Under the pieces are notes generated by a model. It was not told the origin of the DNA. It made no database searches and worked only from the letters and a program-made list of their open reading frames with translations. This document shows, one piece after another, positions 6,010 to 9,358 of a stretch of DNA of 9,358 nt; within the stretch, counting starts at the first letter, position 1, and each line of letters starts with the position of its first letter. The stretch comes from Planctomycetota bacterium (GTDB taxonomy: Bacteria; Planctomycetota; SZUA-567), in the NCBI GenBank assembly GCA_031278535.1, contig JAITKH010000288.1:1-9358 (forward strand), given 5' to 3'. Made by a program: the position numbers and the translations under genes.

Positions 6010-7676
6010 CCTCCGGGGACGGCGAATCGCATCCGGCCGGAACTTTCTCCGTCCTCCTCCGCCAGGTTGCCGTTCCCGCTGCAGAGGGCGAGCGGCATCT
6101 GCGGGAAAAGGCGGCGAAGCGCCTTGGCTGCGCCGCCGCCGATGTTGTTTCGCTCCGCGTCGTTCGGCGTTCGCTTGACGCCAGAAGGCGCCGCACTTGC
6201 GACATGCTTGTCTACCACCTCCTTGTCGAACTCCCGATCCGGCTCAGAAAAACCATTCGTCCGCAGGCCGATTGGGACATCCGGCCCGAAGGGCGGGTCC
6301 GGACGATTCCGGAGCCGCCGCCGAGGCGCGGACTTTCCCGTCCGCTGGTAGCTGGGGCGGGGCCGGCCGGGCTGTTTGCCGCCCTGCGCCTGGCCCGTGC
6401 CGGCTGGCAGCCCATCCTGATTGAACGGGGCGACGATCTAGCGATGCGGCGCCAACGGGTCGCCGCCTTCTGGCGGGAAGGCACTCTCGATCCGGAGTCA
6501 AACGTCTTTTTCGGATTGGGAGGCGCCGGACTTTTCTCTGACGGCAAGCTGAATACCCGGCACAAGGATCGCAGGGGCATGGCCGCCATTCTCGGCATTC
6601 TGGCCGGAGCGGGCGCTCCCGAAGACATTCTGGTGAATGCCGGGCCGCATGTCGGCAGCGATCTTCTGGGCGGCGTGGTGGAAAGAATTGCCGGGGAAAT
6701 CGTATCCTTGGGCGGGGAAATCCGATACCGCACCAAGTTGGAACGACTGAACAGCGCCGAGGGGCGCCTCCGATCCGTTGTTTTGTCCGATCGGCGGGGA
6801 AGCCGCGAGTTCGGAACGGCGGGTTGCGTTCTTGCGACCGGCCACAGCGCCAGGGACGTTTTCGACATGCTGCTTCGCGATGGCGCCAAGCTGGATGCCA
6901 AGCCGTTCGCAATGGGGCTCAGAGTCGAACTTCCCCAGACGGCGATAACCCTTTCCCAGCGCCGACGGACGGGCATCGGCCCGGATGCGGCCGCCTCATT
7001 CCGACTATCCCTGGCTCCGTCCGGGGAAAGGGCGGCATGTTACAGTTTCTGTATGTGCCCGGGCGGCCGCGTTATCCCTTGCGCATCCGAACCTGAGCGG
7101 CTGTGCGTTAACGGCATGAGCGATCGCGCCCGTTCAGGAGAGTGGGGCAATGCCGCCTTTCTTTCGCCCGTGACGCCGGCCGATTTTGCGCCTTTCGCCG
7201 TCGGCGTGCCCCCTCCTCTTGCCGGAGTGGCTTTCCAGAGAGCCTGGGAAAGGCGGGTTTGGGAATGCGGAAAAGCGGGTGGGGCATATGCCGTACCCGG
7301 GTGCCGCCTGGCGGATTTTGTCCATCGCCGCTGTCCATCCCTGCCCGAATTCCGGGGAGTGGATCGGGCCGTCGCCGCCGATCTGCGTCTGGTCCTTCCG
7401 AAAAGGATTGCCGAAACCCTGGCTGGGGCGATTCCAATTCTGCTTTCACGCCTTCGGAAGGTCAACCTAGACGATGTCGTCGTTTATGGCGCCGAAACCA
7501 GGAGTTCCAGCCCGGTACGCGTATTCAGGAACGACTCGGGAGAGTCGGAAGGGCTTTCTGGATTGTTTCCGGCGGGGGAAGGATCCGGTCATGCCGGCGG
7601 CATCATGACTTCAGCTCTTGACGGCTGGCTGGCGGCCGGCAAACTGATGGCCGCCGTCACTCTTCGTAAATCTTGA
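6006..7676 (+). CDS. FAD-dependent oxidoreductase, uncharacterised COG2509-type dehydrogenase
   Basis: This 556-residue flavoprotein belongs to the uncharacterised FAD-dependent dehydrogenases often listed as COG2509. Residues 12-80 form the N-terminal domain typical of the group, with its RRSLDARR signature (54-61). The Rossmann FAD-binding site is VAGAGPAGLFAALRLA (115-130), with Glu140 ending the next strand. GLGGAGLFSDGKLNTR (170-185), VLATGHSARD (275-284), a cysteine pair in YSFCMCPGG (346-354, Cys349 and Cys351) and the terminal AGEGSGHAGGI (523-533) are all intact, so the enzyme should be functional. Its reaction and electron partner are not known for this family. The start overlaps the upstream stop by four bases, with no separate strong ribosome site, so translation is probably coupled to the DraG-like gene. 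Its last 20 bases overlap the convergent 3D-domain gene. Confidence 0.92.
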   Translation: MTSGDGESHPAGTFSVLLRQVAVPAAEGERHLREKAAKRLGCAAADVVSLRVVRRSLDARRRRTCDMLVYHLLVELPIRLRKTIRPQADWDIRPEGRVRTIPEPPPRRGLSRPLVAGAGPAGLFAALRLARAGWQPILIERGDDLAMRRQRVAAFWREGTLDPESNVFFGLGGAGLFSDGKLNTRHKDRRGMAAILGILAGAGAPEDILVNAGPHVGSDLLGGVVERIAGEIVSLGGEIRYRTKLERLNSAEGRLRSVVLSDRRGSREFGTAGCVLATGHSARDVFDMLLRDGAKLDAKPFAMGLRVELPQTAITLSQRRRTGIGPDAAASFRLSLAPSGERAACYSFCMCPGGRVIPCASEPERLCVNGMSDRARSGEWGNAAFLSPVTPADFAPFAVGVPPPLAGVAFQRAWERRVWECGKAGGAYAVPGCRLADFVHRRCPSLPEFRGVDRAVAADLRLVLPKRIAETLAGAIPILLSRLRKVNLDDVVVYGAETRSSSPVRVFRNDSGESEGLSGLFPAGEGSGHAGGIMTSALDGWLAAGKLMAAVTLRKS

Positions 7677-8304
7677 CCCGCAGGTATTGCCTGCCCCAGC
7701 GTTTGGCTTCGTGGTGGTAGGTCATCCGGATATCGATATGAAGTATGCCGTTTCGCCGCCAATGCCGCCGCATGGCTCCGCCGGTGTCGTCCATCACCGA
7801 TAGGCCGTAACCGGGCACAAAGATGCGGGTCCCGTAATCGAGATAGGCCGGATCGGCAGCCAGGCCAGGCAGCCAGGCGTTCTTGCCGATGCTGGTGACG
7901 CCAGGGGAGGACAGGCCGCAGCACCTGGCGCAGGGACAATAGGCCGTGACCATGGCCACTTCCTCGCGGTGCCAACCGTCGGCGTCCCATTTTACGCGCT
8001 TGCGGTTGGCCGGTTTGCCGCGGTTGGCCGACTCCGCCTGCTGGGCGAGTCTGCGCTCCCGGACCGGATCGGCGTTTTCAGGCACGAACAGCCTGACGGG
8101 ATTCAGGGTCGGAGGGATAAAAGAACGAAACGTCGCGGACGGAATTGAGGCCGGGATCGGTTCTGTTTCAGCGCTGTTGTCGAGGATTGCCGAGGCCAAT
8201 CGGGGCGGCGCGGCTTTAGCGCCGTAGTCGGTAGTCGCCGTCAGCAGCATGAAACAGAACGCCGCAGTGGCGGAAAGAAAAAATATCCACAGGCGCCAAT
8301 ACAT
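7657..8304 (-). CDS. Membrane-anchored 3D-domain protein
   Basis: The 215-residue product has an N-terminal hydrophobic segment (about 2-24, YWRLWIFFLSATAAFCFMLL), a proline-rich and charged linker, and a C-terminal 3D domain (about 117-215). The 3D fold is the double-psi barrel also seen in MltA and resuscitation/stationary-phase proteins that act on peptidoglycan. Visible marks are VTAYCPCARCCG (119-130), the YGTRIFVPGYG strand, MDDTGGAMR (171-179) and HIDIRM (189-194); Asp173 and Asp190 are candidates for the conserved aspartates. There is no separate LysM, G5 or SH3 domain. A role in cell-wall cleavage outside the membrane is likely, but no substrate is shown. The start at 8304 has GGGGAGG six bases upstream and avoids a 26-residue non-hydrophobic extension. 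It is divergent from the aldolase and overlaps the FAD gene tail by 20 bases. Confidence 0.88.
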   Translation of the reverse strand: MYWRLWIFFLSATAAFCFMLLTATTDYGAKAAPPRLASAILDNSAETEPIPASIPSATFRSFIPPTLNPVRLFVPENADPVRERRLAQQAESANRGKPANRKRVKWDADGWHREEVAMVTAYCPCARCCGLSSPGVTSIGKNAWLPGLAADPAYLDYGTRIFVPGYGLSVMDDTGGAMRRHWRRNGILHIDIRMTYHHEAKRWGRQYLRVKIYEE

Positions 8305-8393
8305 CGAAACCTCCCCTTGCCGCCGGCTCGGCGAAAAAGACGGACAGGAACCAGGCTTGCCGGCGAAGACAATTTCCGACACTCTATGGGAAA

Positions 8394-8454
8394 CAATTTT
8401 AACCGGGCATCGGATGTTTCAAGGTTTTTTTCGTTCTGTTTTCAGTTAAAATTG
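8394..8454. promoter_or_regulatory. Inverted repeat with outward -10-like boxes in a divergent gap
   Basis: CAATTTTAAC (8394-8403) and GTTAAAATTG (8445-8454) are perfect inverted copies, 41 bases apart. Each contains TAAAAT facing outward, a 5/6 match to the -10 consensus. On the minus strand TTGAAA (8422-8417) lies 15 bases before its TAAAAT, a reasonable promoter for the 3D gene. The plus-strand -35 is poor (T-rich). The pair may be back-to-back promoters or a two-site operator. The rest of the 200-base gap 8305-8504 shows nothing else clear. Confidence 0.4.
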
Positions 8455-8504
8455 AAGGCGGCAGGCGCGGCCCACTTAACCTCGATAGAATGAAAGGAAT
8501 TGCC

Positions 8505-9104
8505 ATGGACGACGACGGAGCGGCGGAAGCGCGGGAAGAGGTGGCTTCCTTCATGCGGCGGCTGTACCGGACTGGGTTGACATCCTGTTCCGGCGGCAAC
8601 ATCAGCCGCCGCCTTCCCGATGGCCTGGTCCTGATAACGCCGTCGGCCCTGGACAAGGGGGAACTTGCGGGGAGGCAGGTGGTCGCGATGACATTGTCCG
8701 GAGAGAATCTTTCCCGTCCTCTTCGGCCCACAATGGAGGCGGAAATGCATCTTGCTATTTACCGTTCCCGCCCTGACGTCATGGCGGTGATGCATGCCCA
8801 TCCGGCCTTTGCCACCGCCTTTGCCTGCGCGGGGGCGGAAATCCGGGCGGATTTGACACCCGAAACGGCGATGACGCTGGGCGTTCTCGCCTGGGCCCCG
8901 AATCATCCAGCCGGTTCCCGCGAATTGGCGGAAGGCGTGGCGGGGGCACTCGCCGGGGCCGATGTGGCCATCATGCGCGGGCATGGCGTGATCGCGGTGG
9001 GACCGAGCCTGCTCAAAGCTTTTGATCGAATCGAGGTGGCGGAGTTGGCGGCAAAGATGACCTGGATCCTTCGGACTCTCGGGGCGGCTGCCGAGATCGT
9101 CTAG
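8505..9104 (+). CDS. Class II aldolase/adducin family protein (fuculose-phosphate aldolase-like)
   Basis: This is a Zn-dependent class II aldolase of 199 residues, similar to L-fuculose-1-phosphate aldolase, which cleaves a sugar phosphate to dihydroxyacetone phosphate and an aldehyde. All key residues are present: SCSGGN (27-32) of the phosphate site, TPS (45-47), catalytic Glu78 in MEAEMH, and zinc ligands His97 and His99 (HAHP) plus His160 (RGHG). The start at 8505 has AAGGA six bases upstream; the ATG at 8490 has no ribosome site. The family also includes ribulose-phosphate 4-epimerases, methylthioribulose-phosphate dehydratases and tetronate-phosphate decarboxylases, so the exact reaction is open. 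No kinase or isomerase gene adjoins it in the window. Its TAG stop lies inside the edge of the right-hand inverted repeat. Confidence 0.9.
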   Translation: MDDDGAAEAREEVASFMRRLYRTGLTSCSGGNISRRLPDGLVLITPSALDKGELAGRQVVAMTLSGENLSRPLRPTMEAEMHLAIYRSRPDVMAVMHAHPAFATAFACAGAEIRADLTPETAMTLGVLAWAPNHPAGSRELAEGVAGALAGADVAIMRGHGVIAVGPSLLKAFDRIEVAELAAKMTWILRTLGAAAEIV

Positions 9105-9209
9105 CGTTCCGTAACGTCTCAATCGTTGCTTGAGACTTTACGGGGAGAGCCCCCGGTTCATCCGGTTTCTGCCTACGGGGAAGTGAATTCCCCTCCGGCA
9201 TCAGAGGTC
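9100..9209 (+). repeat. Right copy of 110-bp structured inverted repeat
   Basis: This is the inverted counterpart of 120-228. Its long hairpin (9109-9124 / 9128-9143) pairs at 14 of 16 positions with loop GTT. It is followed by CCGG-TTCAT-CCGG (9153-9165) and by TGCC-3-GGGGAA-GTGAA-TTCCCC-3-GGCA (9170-9200). It starts at the last two codons of the aldolase and ends with AGAGGTC. Relative to transcription it has the same orientation as the copy after dctP. No transposase or target-site duplication was seen next to either copy. Confidence 0.85.
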
Positions 9210-9256
9210 AATCTCGGAACAGACGGACTTCAGAATTTGTAAGAATTTAGAGCCTG

Positions 9257-9297
9257 TTGACAATTCATATTGACTGTAAGGCGATACATTATAAATT
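9257..9297 (+). promoter_or_regulatory. Promoter-like AT-rich region before the last gene
   Basis: TTGACA (9257-9262) and TTGACT (9270-9275) are 13 bases apart. TTGACT has TATAAA (9290-9295) at a short 14-base spacing and TAAATT (9292-9297) at 16. No pairing is ideal, but the AT-rich stretch 38-78 bases before a well-marked start codon makes a promoter likely. The repeated TTGAC could also be a regulator site. Confidence 0.35.
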
Positions 9298-9334
9298 GTT
9301 ATCCGGTGCATTTAACATCTTCCGGAGGGCGATT

Positions 9335-9358
9335 ATGAGTCGCCGACAATACGATACC
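9335..9358 (+). CDS. 5' end of an unidentified gene, cut by window edge
   Basis: An ATG at 9335 follows GGAGGG (9324-9329) with a five-base spacer, an excellent ribosome site, and a promoter-like region upstream. Only eight codons are visible (M-S-R-R-Q-Y-D-T), so the product cannot be named. It reads away from the aldolase repeat and probably forms its own transcription unit. Confidence 0.5.

Noticed and set aside
120..9209. Composite transposon bounded by inverted repeats
   Set aside because: There is no transposase, integrase or insertion-sequence open frame inside, and the bases just outside the two copies (GGGTA and ATCTC) do not form a target-site duplication. Gene-end placement explains the repeats better.

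Overview
The window is about 9.4 kb of GC-rich bacterial chromosome with seven complete genes, ordinary Shine-Dalgarno sites and sigma70-like promoters. The mix suggests an anaerobic or sediment/gut-type heterotrophic bacterium: a tripartite tricarboxylate transporter, an orphan TRAP binding protein, a COG2509-type FAD protein, a 3D-domain envelope protein and a class II aldolase. There is no rRNA or other phylogenetic marker, so I do not name a taxon.

Layout. (1) Positions 313-4638 are a minus-strand transport operon read tctC, tctB, tctA, then a TRAP-type DctP binding protein. Hairpins lie in the tctC-tctB and tctA-dctP gaps. (2) Positions 4639-4947 are a divergent control region with one promoter for each direction, palindromic operator-like sites and a structured leader. 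(3) Positions 4948-7676 are a plus-strand gene pair joined by an ATGA overlap. The first is a degenerate ADP-ribosylglycohydrolase (DraG)-like protein that has lost its metal-site residues; the second is a 556-residue FAD-dependent oxidoreductase. (4) Positions 7657-8304 (minus) encode a membrane-anchored 3D-domain protein that overlaps the FAD gene tail to tail. It is divergent from (5) a class II aldolase at 8505-9104. (6) At the right edge a promoter-like region precedes the first eight codons of another gene at 9335.

The most distinctive non-coding feature is a pair of 109/110-bp inverted repeats (120-228 and 9100-9209, roughly 91% identical by eye). They lie just after dctP and the aldolase, in the same orientation relative to transcription. 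Each begins with a 16-bp-stem hairpin followed by two smaller hairpins. A third copy of only the 16-bp hairpin, with compensatory base changes, lies between tctA and dctP. This looks like a dispersed 3'-end element that folds as RNA or DNA, and the aldolase stop codon falls inside its edge.

Together the genes suggest uptake of a carboxylated compound (TctABC, perhaps also DctP) near a sugar-phosphate-type aldolase, but no shared pathway can be proved from sequence. The coupled pseudo-DraG/FAD pair has no obvious known function. No CRISPR array, transposase, tRNA or rRNA was seen.
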